Positions 7,290-14,058 of a DNA stretch of 16,787 nt are shown here, piece by piece. Source of the DNA: Dehalococcoidia bacterium. Lineage in GTDB: Bacteria > Chloroflexota > Dehalococcoidia > GIF9 > AB-539-J10. The DNA is taken from NCBI GenBank assembly GCA_023229725.1, contig JALNYR010000049.1, positions 1 to 16,787 on the forward strand. Direction: 5' to 3'. Under the pieces are notes generated by a model. That model had not been told where the DNA came from. It saw only the letters and a program-made list of their open reading frames with translations, and made no database searches. Position 1 is the stretch's first letter, and every line of letters begins with the position of its first letter. The translations under genes and the position numbers were made by a program.

Positions 7290-9014
7290 TCAGACCGACA
7301 GCGGATTGAGCAGGGCGTCGTCGGCCGGTGTCTCCCAGAGCTGCTTGTAGAGGACGCCGCCGGCGCCGGTGGGGTCGACGCTGAACTGAGCGACGTGCAT
7401 CGCGTCGATGATGTTCACCATGCCATCGTCGGTGGTGTCGGCGCAGAGGAGCTGCGTCGCGTCGAAGGTGCGCAGTCCGACGGCGTACTGGGCGATGAAC
7501 ATGGCGTCGATAATGTTGGTGGCGCCGTCCCCGTTCGCGTCGCCTTCGACGATATCGGGTTCCTCGGCCGCGGGGGTGGCCAGCTGGACGACGAGCCCGT
7601 CGTACCAGTCGGAGTAGGCACGCACCGGGCCGGTGGCCCAGCCGCCGCTGCTGCTGTCCCCGGATATGGTGAGGTTGCCGCTGTCGTCGACGGCGGCTGC
7701 ACGAGCGATATCGGAATCGCCGCCCACGAAGGTGTTCCAGTTCAGGCTGCCACTCTCGCTGACCCTGGCGGCGAAGACGTTCCACGTTCCCGAGTAGGCG
7801 TGCTCGGGCGAGCCCCATGTACCCCCGCTGCTGCCGGCGGCATACACCTGGCCGCTGGAGTCGACTGCGATGGCATTGCCGTAATCGGAGCTGCTGCCGC
7901 CCAGGAACGTGTGCCAGGTGAGGCTGAGGTCGCTGGTCAGCTTGGCTACGAAGGCATCGTTGTCACCGTGATGCTCGTCCAGCGGAGCGCCCCAGGAGGC
8001 GTCGCTCTTGCCCGTGATGTAGACGGCTCCGTCACCGTCCAGCGCGATGTCGTGACCACAGTCGCCGCAGTAGCCATCGGGTCCGCCCAGGAAGGTGTGT
8101 CGTGACAGGTCGCCATCGTCGGCATCCAGCCTGGCGACAAAGGCGTCCCGGCCTCCGGAGTAGGTCCGGACCGGACCACTGCCCCAGTCAGAGACGCCGT
8201 CGCCGACCACGACTACGCCGCCGGCGTCAACTGCTATGCCGCATTGACCGTATTCGCATTCGTCGCCGCTTCCGCCCAGGAACGTGTGCCACGTGAGCGC
8301 GCCCGCAGGGCTCAGCGCGGCGGCAAAGACATCCTTGCCGCTTGAATACGCTCGCGCCGGCGTCTCGGCCCAGGCAGCCTCGCTGATTCCCGCTACGTAG
8401 ATGTTTCCATCACCATCGACTGCGATGCCGTCGCCGACGTCTGTATTGCTGCCTCCCAGGAAGGTATGCCACTGCAGCACACCGGTATCGATATCGAGTA
8501 CGGCGACGAAGGCGTCGTAGCCGGCGGCATGTGCCCGCACCGGAGAGCTGTCTCCCGGCTGGGACCAGGCGTAGTTGTCGCCTCTGCCGGTGACGTAGAC
8601 GCAGTCCTCGTCCACCACGATGGCGCAGCCGATGTCTATTCCCTCACCGCCAAAGAACGTGTACCAGACGATATCTCCGGCCGAGTCGAGTTTGGCGACC
8701 CAGGCATCCGCTTCGTAGTCCCCTGAAGAATGCGGCCGCACCGGCGTCGGGTCCTCCGGATCGGTCCACGCGGACTGCGTCTCACCGGTCACGTACACGT
8801 ACCCGTCACTGTCGACAGCAACGCCCCCGGCTTCGTCATAGCTGTCATCGCCGAGGAACGTCACCCATGAGAGGGATTCGCCCGGCTCGTCCTCAGCGGA
8901 GACCGCTTCCCCGCCGAGAGATGGCAGGAGAAGAACCACGCACATCGCGAAGCTCAACGCGATTGAGACACCGGGATGCGATGTACGCCGTCCCGCGCGC
9001 AGGAATAGACTCAT
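7290..9014 (-). CDS. Secreted SBBP-type beta-propeller with C-terminal dockerin
   Basis: Protein of 574 residues. ATG at 9014 is preferred over ATG at 9053 because GAGAGGAG lies 5 bases upstream of it. The N-terminus has an RR-containing positive stretch, a hydrophobic core and a likely cleavage after AVSA. Seven repeats follow, each marked by W-x-TF-x-G and GIAVD..GxVYVTG, giving a probable seven-bladed propeller of the SBBP family. The C-terminus carries two dockerin calcium loops (DANGDGATNIID and DTTDDGMVNIID) and a conserved tail. The protein should be exported and held through cohesin binding; its ligand is unknown. It is the last gene of the minus-strand cluster, 42 bases after the preceding stop. 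Confidence 0.9.
   Translation of the reverse strand: MSLFLRAGRRTSHPGVSIALSFAMCVVLLLPSLGGEAVSAEDEPGESLSWVTFLGDDSYDEAGGVAVDSDGYVYVTGETQSAWTDPEDPTPVRPHSSGDYEADAWVAKLDSAGDIVWYTFFGGEGIDIGCAIVVDEDCVYVTGRGDNYAWSQPGDSSPVRAHAAGYDAFVAVLDIDTGVLQWHTFLGGSNTDVGDGIAVDGDGNIYVAGISEAAWAETPARAYSSGKDVFAAALSPAGALTWHTFLGGSGDECEYGQCGIAVDAGGVVVVGDGVSDWGSGPVRTYSGGRDAFVARLDADDGDLSRHTFLGGPDGYCGDCGHDIALDGDGAVYITGKSDASWGAPLDEHHGDNDAFVAKLTSDLSLTWHTFLGGSSSDYGNAIAVDSSGQVYAAGSSGGTWGSPEHAYSGTWNVFAARVSESGSLNWNTFVGGDSDIARAAAVDDSGNLTISGDSSSGGWATGPVRAYSDWYDGLVVQLATPAAEEPDIVEGDANGDGATNIIDAMFIAQYAVGLRTFDATQLLCADTTDDGMVNIIDAMHVAQFSVDPTGAGGVLYKQLWETPADDALLNPLSV
7293..7550 (-). repeat. Dockerin-tail cassette, copy 1
   Basis: Coding segment for VEGDANGDG through the C-terminal end. 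Against the copy at 12239-12496 I count about a dozen mismatches over roughly 220 bases by eye. The propeller parts of the same genes are of different families or clearly diverged. Confidence 0.85.
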
Positions 9015-9056
9015 GCCACTCCTCTCATGTGAAAGACGCTGAGATTCCGTCATCGT

Positions 9057-10553
9057 TTACAGGTCCAGCGGATCAATGAGTGCGTCGTCGGCCGGAGTCT
9101 CCCAGAGTTGCTTGTAGAGGACGCCGCCGGCGCCGGTGGGGTCGACGGAGAACTGAGCGACGTGCATGGCGTCGATGATGTTCACCATGCCTTCGTCGGT
9201 GGTGTCGGCGCAGAGGAGCTGTGTCTCATCGAGGGTGCGCAGTCCGACGCTGTACTGGGCGATGAACATGGCGTCGACGATGTTCGTTGTGCCGTCACCG
9301 TTCGCGTCGCCTTCGACGTTCGTCTCGGCCTCACCGGGGAAGACCTGGCGGATGCGGTCGTTGTAACAGTCGGCGAAGAATACGACTCCCTCGTCGTCGA
9401 CGAAGATGCCGTTCGGATGGTCGAGTTGTGCCGATGTGGCGGCGTCACCGTCGCCTGAGAATCCGGCCTCGCCGGTTCCGGCGTACGTCGAGATGGTGCC
9501 CCCCGCGGTGACCTCGCGGATGCAGTGGTTGCCGTGGTCCGTGAAGTACAGGTCGCCGTCGGCGTCGACGGCTATGTCATGCGGCTGATAGAGCTTCGCC
9601 GAGGTGGCGGTGCCGCCGTCGCCTTCGTAGCCTCCATCCTGCCCGGTGCCCGCAATGGTATAGATGTAGCCCGCGGTCATCGAGATGCCGTAGTGCGTGC
9701 CTGTGGTCGCCGGAATCATGCGCACGACCTGGTTGTTCTTGTCGGCGATGTAGAGGTTGGCACCGGCATCGACGTAGACGGAGTTGGGCATCGTGAGCTC
9801 AGCGTTCGTCGGGACGCCGCCATCGCCGGAATAGCCCGAGTCCATCGGCTTGCCGGCGATGGTGTAGATGTAGCCGGCGTTCATGACCTGGCCGAAGTAG
9901 GTGCCACCGGTGAAGGGGATCATCCGGATGCAGTGATTCATCTCGTCCGCGATGAACAGGCTGTCCTGGGCGTACCACACACCTCTTGGGAAGTTGAGGG
10001 CGGCATTGATTGCGGCGCTGCCGTCGCCCGAATGGAATGCGCTGCCAGTTCCCGCGAGGGTGGTTATGACGCCTGCCGTGCTCACCCTGCGGATGCGGTG
10101 GTTGTTGGAGTCCGCAATGTAGACATTGCCGTTCGTGTCAACGGCGATGTCCTCCGGGTACTTGAGGGTTGCGTCGGTAGCCGCGCTTCCGTCTCCGGAG
10201 TAGCCCTCGGTGCCCGTGCCGGCGATGGTATAGACGTATCCGGCGGTCATGTCCTGGCCGTAGAGGGTGCCGTCCTCGGCGGGAATCATCCGGACGCGGT
10301 GGTTGCGGAAGTCGGCTATCCAGATGTTGCCCCAGGCATCGAGCGTGATGCCCATGGGGTCGTAGAACTCCGCGTCGATGGCCGGTCCTTCATCGCCGGA
10401 GAAGCCGTTATCCGAGCTGGAGCCGGCCACCGTGTCGATGGTGCCCGGGTCTCCGGCGAGGACGACCAGGGGGCAGAGAACTGACGTCGCGAGCGTTGTG
10501 GCGACCATGACCAGCGCCGCCGCAGCCCGCCAGGTGTTTCGATACGTTGCCAT
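9057..10553 (-). CDS. Secreted six-bladed NHL propeller with C-terminal dockerin
   Basis: Protein of 498 residues. ATG at 10553 has GGGAGG about 8 bases upstream and is followed by a signal peptide (MATYRNTWRAAAALVMVATT onward, likely cleaved near VLAG). The frame stays open upstream to 11120, but that part runs out of frame through the next gene and is not real. Six NHL-like repeats follow the pattern YTIAGTG..GYSGDGG..A.L..P..IAVD..GNVYIAD..NHRIR. The C-terminus has two dockerin loops (DANGDGTTNIVD, DTTDEGMVNIID) and the shared tail. The GYSGDGG-rich NHL subtype differs from that of the two genes upstream. Role: extracellular binding or scaffold protein with unknown ligand; no catalytic motif is visible. 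It sits 47 bases after the preceding stop, consistent with an operon. Confidence 0.9.
   Translation of the reverse strand: MATYRNTWRAAAALVMVATTLATSVLCPLVVLAGDPGTIDTVAGSSSDNGFSGDEGPAIDAEFYDPMGITLDAWGNIWIADFRNHRVRMIPAEDGTLYGQDMTAGYVYTIAGTGTEGYSGDGSAATDATLKYPEDIAVDTNGNVYIADSNNHRIRRVSTAGVITTLAGTGSAFHSGDGSAAINAALNFPRGVWYAQDSLFIADEMNHCIRMIPFTGGTYFGQVMNAGYIYTIAGKPMDSGYSGDGGVPTNAELTMPNSVYVDAGANLYIADKNNQVVRMIPATTGTHYGISMTAGYIYTIAGTGQDGGYEGDGGTATSAKLYQPHDIAVDADGDLYFTDHGNHCIREVTAGGTISTYAGTGEAGFSGDGDAATSAQLDHPNGIFVDDEGVVFFADCYNDRIRQVFPGEAETNVEGDANGDGTTNIVDAMFIAQYSVGLRTLDETQLLCADTTDEGMVNIIDAMHVAQFSVDPTGAGGVLYKQLWETPADDALIDPLDL
9060..9318 (-). repeat. Dockerin-tail cassette, copy 2
   Basis: Same module as in the other three genes and the most divergent at protein level (NIVD in place of NIID, DTTDEG in place of DTTDDG, IDPLDL at the end). 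The nucleotide match is still close throughout. Confidence 0.85.
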
Positions 10554-10600
10554 CGCCTTTCCTCCCGCATTCGCGATCGCGTACTTCGATGGGGGCGCCA

Positions 10601-11884
10601 CTACAGGTCCAGTGGATTGAGCAAGGCGTCGTCCGCCGGAGTCTCCCAGAGTTGCTTGTAGAGGACGCCGCCGGTGGCGGTGGGATCGACGGAGAACTGA
10701 GCGACGTGCATGGCGTCGATGATGTTCACCAGGCCATCGTCGGTGGTGTCGGTGCAGAGGAGCTGCGTCGCGTCGAAGGTGCGCAGTCCGACGGCGTACT
10801 GGGCGATGAACATGGCATCGATGATGTTGGTGGCGCCGTCCCCATTGGCGTCGCCTTCGACGTTCGTCGGCTCGGCCACGCCGAAGACCTGGATGCGGCT
10901 GTTCTCGTTGTCGGCGATGTAGACGTCTCCATCTGCGGCGACGGCGATGCCACATGGGTGCCCGAGACAGCTTTCGCACGAGCCCGAGGTGCCCCAGCTG
11001 GTGAGCAGTCCGCCGGAGCCATCGTATTTGCGAACGAGGTAGCCCGCGTAGTCGGTCACGTAGACATCGCCCTGCGAGTCCACCGCCAGCCCGTAGAGTC
11101 CCCCGCTGCTGACTCCCCACATCGTTTCAAACTCATACGCGCCGGCGTCGGAATCCCAGGCGAACTTCTGGAGACGGTAGTTGTTGTTGTCAGCAACGTA
11201 CACGTTGCCGGAAGAATCGACGGCCACTTCTGTCGGATTCTCAAAGTAGCCGCCTGGACTCGCATCGTTAGCATCAGGCAAGCCCCACTTGGTCACGAAG
11301 ACACCGCTGCTGCTGAACTTCTGGATGCGGTGGTTGTAGTTGTCCGCGACGTAGAGGTTGTCATCATCGTCCACGGCGAGTCCCCACGGCAGGTTGAATA
11401 CACCATCGCCCGTGCCCAGCGTCCCCGGCGTGCCTATCGTGAGCACGTGTCCGTAGACGTTGCCACCGGAGTCGTGAAACTTCCTGACGCAGTGGTTGGA
11501 GTAGTCCGAGACCCATACGTTGCCAGAAGAATCGACGACAACATCGAAGGGGAGGACGAACTGGTCAGTGCCGGTCCCCTGGGAGCCCCATTCGGTGATG
11601 AAGTCGCCGTCGGCTTCGAACTTCTGAACGCGGTAGTTGTAGGGGTCGGCCACGTAGACGTTTCCGTCTCCGTCCAGGGCTATGCCGCGGGGCATATTGA
11701 ACTCGCCCTCGTCCGTACCCGGGCCGCCCCACCCGAACAGGAACACAGGCGGGTCTTCAGCAGCGAGGGCAGGCGTGGCGAGCCCGGCGAGAAGCGTTGC
11801 CAGAATCGCAGTTGCGAGACCTCTGTGGGTTGCCCTCCGCGAGAATCCGGGGCGCCATTCGGCGATGCCATGCAGTGAGCTCAT
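10601..11884 (-). CDS. Secreted six-bladed NHL propeller with C-terminal dockerin
   Basis: Protein of 427 residues. ATG at 11884 has GGAGGT about 4 bases upstream and begins a signal peptide (cleavage likely after LATPALA, leaving AEDPPVF). The reading frame continues upstream to 12226, but that extension is intergenic-like and lacks a ribosome-binding site. Six NHL repeats have the form WG..G...G.F..P.GIAVD..GNVYVAD..N.RVQKF. The last visible blades contain a short Cys-bearing insert (SCESCLGHPC). The C-terminus carries the dockerin pair and tail. It is closest in style to the gene at 12236. Probably exported and cohesin-anchored. Ligand unknown. Confidence 0.9.
   Translation of the reverse strand: MSSLHGIAEWRPGFSRRATHRGLATAILATLLAGLATPALAAEDPPVFLFGWGGPGTDEGEFNMPRGIALDGDGNVYVADPYNYRVQKFEADGDFITEWGSQGTGTDQFVLPFDVVVDSSGNVWVSDYSNHCVRKFHDSGGNVYGHVLTIGTPGTLGTGDGVFNLPWGLAVDDDDNLYVADNYNHRIQKFSSSGVFVTKWGLPDANDASPGGYFENPTEVAVDSSGNVYVADNNNYRLQKFAWDSDAGAYEFETMWGVSSGGLYGLAVDSQGDVYVTDYAGYLVRKYDGSGGLLTSWGTSGSCESCLGHPCGIAVAADGDVYIADNENSRIQVFGVAEPTNVEGDANGDGATNIIDAMFIAQYAVGLRTFDATQLLCTDTTDDGLVNIIDAMHVAQFSVDPTATGGVLYKQLWETPADDALLNPLDL
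10604..10861 (-). repeat. Dockerin-tail cassette, copy 3
   Basis: Coding segment from VEGDANGDG to DPLDL. It differs from copy 1 mainly at scattered single bases, including GTATGG versus GGCGCC changes in the tail (TATGG versus TGAGG at protein level). Confidence 0.85.
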
Positions 11885-12235
11885 TGCACCTCCATGAACC
11901 CAGATCGTGTGGTCATGCCTGCGGAACTGCGACGGGCAGAATGGAAAATGACAACAGAAAGCCGGGGTGAGAGGCATCCCGGCGCGCCGCGTGGCATGTG
12001 GCCTTATGGTAGGTGGTGGTAGTTGCAGTGTGCAAGCCTCGAACGAACGTGGGCGTGCCTGTTTCGTTACGCCCCGATGGAGAATCCGCCCCGTCGGGAA
12101 TGTGGGGACGCCAGGAAATGTGGGGACGCCATGCTTGTTTCCGGGCGTGCCCCGATTCACGAACGATTCTGTCGTGCCTGGCGGGGGCGCTACGTTCGGC
12201 TGTCGAAACAGGTATGGTGTCACCACCTTTCGGCG
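11885..12235. other. Spacer between two propeller genes
   Basis: These 351 bases hold no gene that I can support. They contain two close copies of GTGGGGACGCC (12110-12130), and a weak stem in which GGGGACGCC (12122-12130) can pair with GGCGTGCCCC (12144-12153) with one bulged base. The CCCCTAC palindrome family is absent here, unlike the other long spacers. A minus-strand promoter for the three downstream genes could lie here, but I found no convincing -35/-10 pair. The downstream genes may instead be read from the promoter at 13609. Confidence 0.6.
12099..12153. repeat. Dispersed GGGGACRCC motif, two tandem starts
   Basis: AATGTGGGGACGCC occurs at 12099-12112 and AATGTGGGGACGCCATGCTT begins at 12117. 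The second copy continues through TGTTTCCGGGCG, matching the motif after the kinase gene at 7117-7150. Confidence 0.5.
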
Positions 12236-13465
12236 CTAGAGGTCCAGCGGGTCGAGCAGGTCGTCGTCCGCCGGAGTCTCCCAGAGTTGCTTGAAGAGGA
12301 CGCCGCCGGCGCCGGTGGGGTCGACGCTGAACTGAGCGACGTGCATGGCGTCGATGATGTTCACCATGCCATCGTCGGTGGTGTCCGCGCAGAGGAGCTG
12401 CGTCGCGTCCAGGGTGCGCAGGCCGACAGTGTACTGGGCGATGAACATGGCATCGATGATGTTGGTGGCGCCGTCCCCGTTCGCGTCACCTTCGACGTTC
12501 ACGGCTTCCCCGAAGGACTGGACGCGCCAGTTGGCTGTATCGGCCACGTAGACGGTGCCCTCAGGGTCTACGGCGACGCCCGCTGGGGTAGAGAACTGGC
12601 CATCGAGAGAGCCGGCAGTGCCCCATGTGGTGAGGAAGGTGCCGTCGCTGTCGAACTTCTGGATGCGATTGTTGCCGGCATCGGCTACGTAGATGTGGCT
12701 GGAGGCGTCCACGGCGATGCCCTGTGGAAAACTGAATTGGCTGTCGCCGGCGCCCTGGGAGCCCCACATCCTGATGAACTCGCCGGCGCTGGTGAATTCC
12801 TGGACCCGGTGGTGGTTCTCGCCGCAGTCCGTCACGTAGACATTGTCGGTGGCGACGTCTACCGCGATGCCCCAGGGATAGTGAAACTGGCCCTCAGCGG
12901 GGCCGTCGGTGCCCCATTGAGTGAGGTATCCACCATCGCTGTCGAACTTCTTGATGCAGCAGTTGTTGTAGTCGGACACGTAGACATTGTCGACGGAATC
13001 CACCGCCACGCCCTGCGGCAAGTTGAAACCGCCCCACTCCCGGATGAAGGTTCCACTGCTGTCGAATTTCTGGATGCGATTGTTACCCGAATCGGCCACG
13101 TAGACGTTGCCGTATGAATCAACGGCGACGTCAGATGGCCCCATGGAGCCCGTGCTGCCTGCGAAAACGGTCCAGTCGGAGCCATCGAACTTCTGCACAC
13201 GGCAGTTGCCCGAATCGGCTACGTAGAGGCAGCCTGAGGAAGTGTCGACGGCCATGCCCTGGGGGTTGCGGAAATACCCCGGGTCGTAACCTTCGTAGTC
13301 CGTAGAGCCCCATTTGTCGAGGAAGGTGGGCGGGTCTTCGGCGGCAAGGACGGGAGAGGGGTGCACGGGGAGTGCTGATGCGACGAGCCCGAACAGGCAA
13401 ACGATGACTGCGATGCTGCGCGGAAACGCGCGGCATGATGTGCACGTACGATTGAATGGCCTCAC
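12236..13465 (-). CDS. Secreted six-bladed NHL propeller with C-terminal dockerin
   Basis: Protein of 409 residues. GTG at 13465 is chosen because GGGAGG lies 8 bases upstream. A GTG two codons earlier (13471) would be only 2 bases from that site, and ATG at 13473 is out of frame and soon hits a stop. The signal peptide ends near PVLA, leaving AEDPPTF, the same mature start as the next gene. Six NHL repeats with VYVADSGNNRIQKFDSSGTF-like blades follow, then the dockerin pair and tail (LFKQLWETPADDDLLDPLDL). First gene of the minus-strand cluster, with a promoter-like site about 115 bases upstream. No catalytic motif seen; probably an extracellular, cohesin-anchored binding protein. Confidence 0.9.
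   Translation of the reverse strand: MRPFNRTCTSCRAFPRSIAVIVCLFGLVASALPVHPSPVLAAEDPPTFLDKWGSTDYEGYDPGYFRNPQGMAVDTSSGCLYVADSGNCRVQKFDGSDWTVFAGSTGSMGPSDVAVDSYGNVYVADSGNNRIQKFDSSGTFIREWGGFNLPQGVAVDSVDNVYVSDYNNCCIKKFDSDGGYLTQWGTDGPAEGQFHYPWGIAVDVATDNVYVTDCGENHHRVQEFTSAGEFIRMWGSQGAGDSQFSFPQGIAVDASSHIYVADAGNNRIQKFDSDGTFLTTWGTAGSLDGQFSTPAGVAVDPEGTVYVADTANWRVQSFGEAVNVEGDANGDGATNIIDAMFIAQYTVGLRTLDATQLLCADTTDDGMVNIIDAMHVAQFSVDPTGAGGVLFKQLWETPADDDLLDPLDL
12239..12496 (-). repeat. Dockerin-tail cassette, copy 4
   Basis: Same module as at 7293, 9060 and 10604. One coding difference is Y to F in the tail (LFKQ in place of LYKQ). Confidence 0.85.
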
Positions 13466-13580
13466 CGGCACATCCTCCCTTCAACCACGACGACTGTCGC
13501 TGGCAGGAGGAAGACCTTTGCAGGAGGAGATGGTGGCGATGCCGGCGCCATCTTCTCCGCCATGCCAGAGACCAGTGACG

Positions 13581-13609
13581 ATAGTACTGCTACCAAAAGT
13601 CCGGGTCAA
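13581..13609 (-). promoter_or_regulatory. Sigma70-like promoter for the propeller cluster
   Basis: Reading the minus strand: TTGACC (13609-13604), 17 bases, TACTAT (13586-13581). The -35 box is 5 of 6 and the -10 box is 4 of 6. The start would be near 13574, giving a leader of about 110 bases before GTG 13465. Confidence 0.55.
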
Positions 13610-13654
13610 TAGCCGCAGGGGGGATTCCCGGACGGGATGACCCACTGCTCCGCA

Positions 13655-13679
13655 GGCGGACGCACAGGTCTGCCCCTGC
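13655..13679 (+). repeat. Palindromic hairpin, GGA type variant
   Basis: GGCGGAC and GTCTGCC around GCACAG; the stem contains one G-T wobble. The tail is CCTGC. Confidence 0.7.
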
Positions 13680-13737
13680 GCGGGAGAGCGCAGGGGGCGC
13701 GAAGGCGTCAGGGGTCGGCGTGGAACGACCGGTTGGC

Positions 13738-13761
13738 GGGCACGCAGCCGCGTGCCCCTAC
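13738..13761 (+). repeat. Palindromic hairpin, CAC type
   Basis: GGGCACGC and GCGTGCCC around AGCC, then CTAC; identical in stem and loop to 3302-3325. Confidence 0.85.
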
Positions 13762-13807
13762 CGCAGCCACGTCCATCCGGTCAATCGGGTCCATCGACCA
13801 CGTGCGC

Positions 13808-13833
13808 GGGCAGGTGTGGGAGCCTGCCCCTAC
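13808..13833 (+). repeat. Palindromic hairpin, AGG/CCT variant of GGC type
   Basis: GGGCAGGT and GCCTGCCC around GTGGGA, then CTAC. Relative to the copy at 3221, one arm base changed and its partner changed to match, so pairing is kept. Confidence 0.8.
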
Positions 13834-13857
13834 CGGAGAAGGGGTCCCCGCCCCACA

Positions 13858-13882
13858 GGCGGACGCAGAGGTCCGCCCCTGC
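13858..13882 (+). repeat. Palindromic hairpin, GGA type
   Basis: GGCGGAC and GTCCGCC pair fully around GCAGAG; tail CCTGC. The wobble present in unit 1 is a proper pair here. Confidence 0.75.
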
Positions 13883-13941
13883 GCGGGAGAGCGCAGGGAA
13901 GCGCGAAGGCATAAGCGGTGGGCGTGGAACGACCGGATGGC

Positions 13942-13965
13942 GGGCACGCAGCTGCGTGCCCCTGC
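13942..13965 (+). repeat. Perfect 20-bp palindrome, CAC type
   Basis: GGGCACGCAGCTGCGTGCCC is fully palindromic, whereas the unit 1 copy has AGCC at the centre. Tail CTGC. Confidence 0.85.
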
Positions 13966-14011
13966 CGCAGCCACGTCCATCCGGTCAATCGGGTCCATCG
14001 ACCACGTGCGC

Positions 14012-14037
14012 GGGCAGGCGTGGGAGCCTGCCCCTAC
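14012..14037 (+). repeat. Palindromic hairpin, AGG/CCT variant
   Basis: GGGCAGGC and GCCTGCCC pair fully around GTGGGA and end in CTAC. It lies 22 bases past the stop codon of the minus-strand cyclase and could act as its transcript end, although no T-run follows. Confidence 0.8.
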
Positions 14038-14058
14038 GGGAGAAGGGCCCCCCCATAC

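Larger units (their letters stand above)
13738..13833 (+). repeat. Composite element 3
   Basis: A CAC hairpin (13738-13761), the linker CGCAGCCAC, the 9-mers GTCCATCCG, GTCAATCGG and GTCCATCGA (13771-13797), 10 bases, and a hairpin GGGCAGGT/GCCTGCCC around GTGGGA ending in CTAC (13808-13833). The total is 96 bp. Confidence 0.8.
13653..13855. repeat. Tandem duplication, unit 1
   Basis: The unit starts with CAGGCGGACGCA and runs through GCGTGGAACGACCGG, the CAC hairpin, the 9-mer block and the GGC-like hairpin. Unit 2 begins 203 bases later with the same order. Confidence 0.85.
13942..14037 (+). repeat. Composite element 4
   Basis: A perfect CAC palindrome (13942-13961), tail and linker, the same three 9-mers (13975-14001), 10 bases, and the hairpin GGGCAGGC/GCCTGCCC around GTGGGA (14012-14037). 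The total is 96 bp. Confidence 0.8.
13856..14050. repeat. Tandem duplication, unit 2
   Basis: Second unit of the duplication. The 9-mer block is identical to unit 1 at an offset of 204. Differences concentrate around the hairpins, and several make their stems more perfect. Confidence 0.85.
13611..14058. repeat. Gene-free region with a tandem duplication of palindromes
   Basis: This spacer lies between the cyclase stop and the propeller-cluster promoter. It contains two units of about 200 bp, six palindromes and two composite elements. The overlapping short open frames in it are repeat-derived and not credible genes. Confidence 0.8.

Noticed and set aside
6879..8105. A 408-residue plus-strand frame spanning the kinase end, a spacer and the SBBP gene
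   Set aside because: It runs through the kinase C-terminus out of frame, then repeats, then antisense to the SBBP gene. The composition is that of a GC-rich shadow frame and no domain is recognisable.
9057..11120. A 687-residue minus-strand frame longer than the NHL gene at 9057-10553
   Set aside because: The upstream 190 residues are Arg/His-rich and read another frame through the dockerin end of the neighbouring gene. A ribosome-binding site and signal peptide at 10553 mark the true start.
12023..13117. A 364-residue plus-strand frame opposite the first propeller gene
   Set aside because: It is antisense to a gene with signal peptide, NHL blades and dockerin. Its repeats are just the mirror of the NHL and dockerin codons.
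7165..14037. Integron attC sites associated with gene cassettes
   Set aside because: No RYYYAAC/GTTRRRY core sites flank the palindromes, no integrase is present, and the propeller genes are separated by gaps of only 42-47 bases without palindromes.
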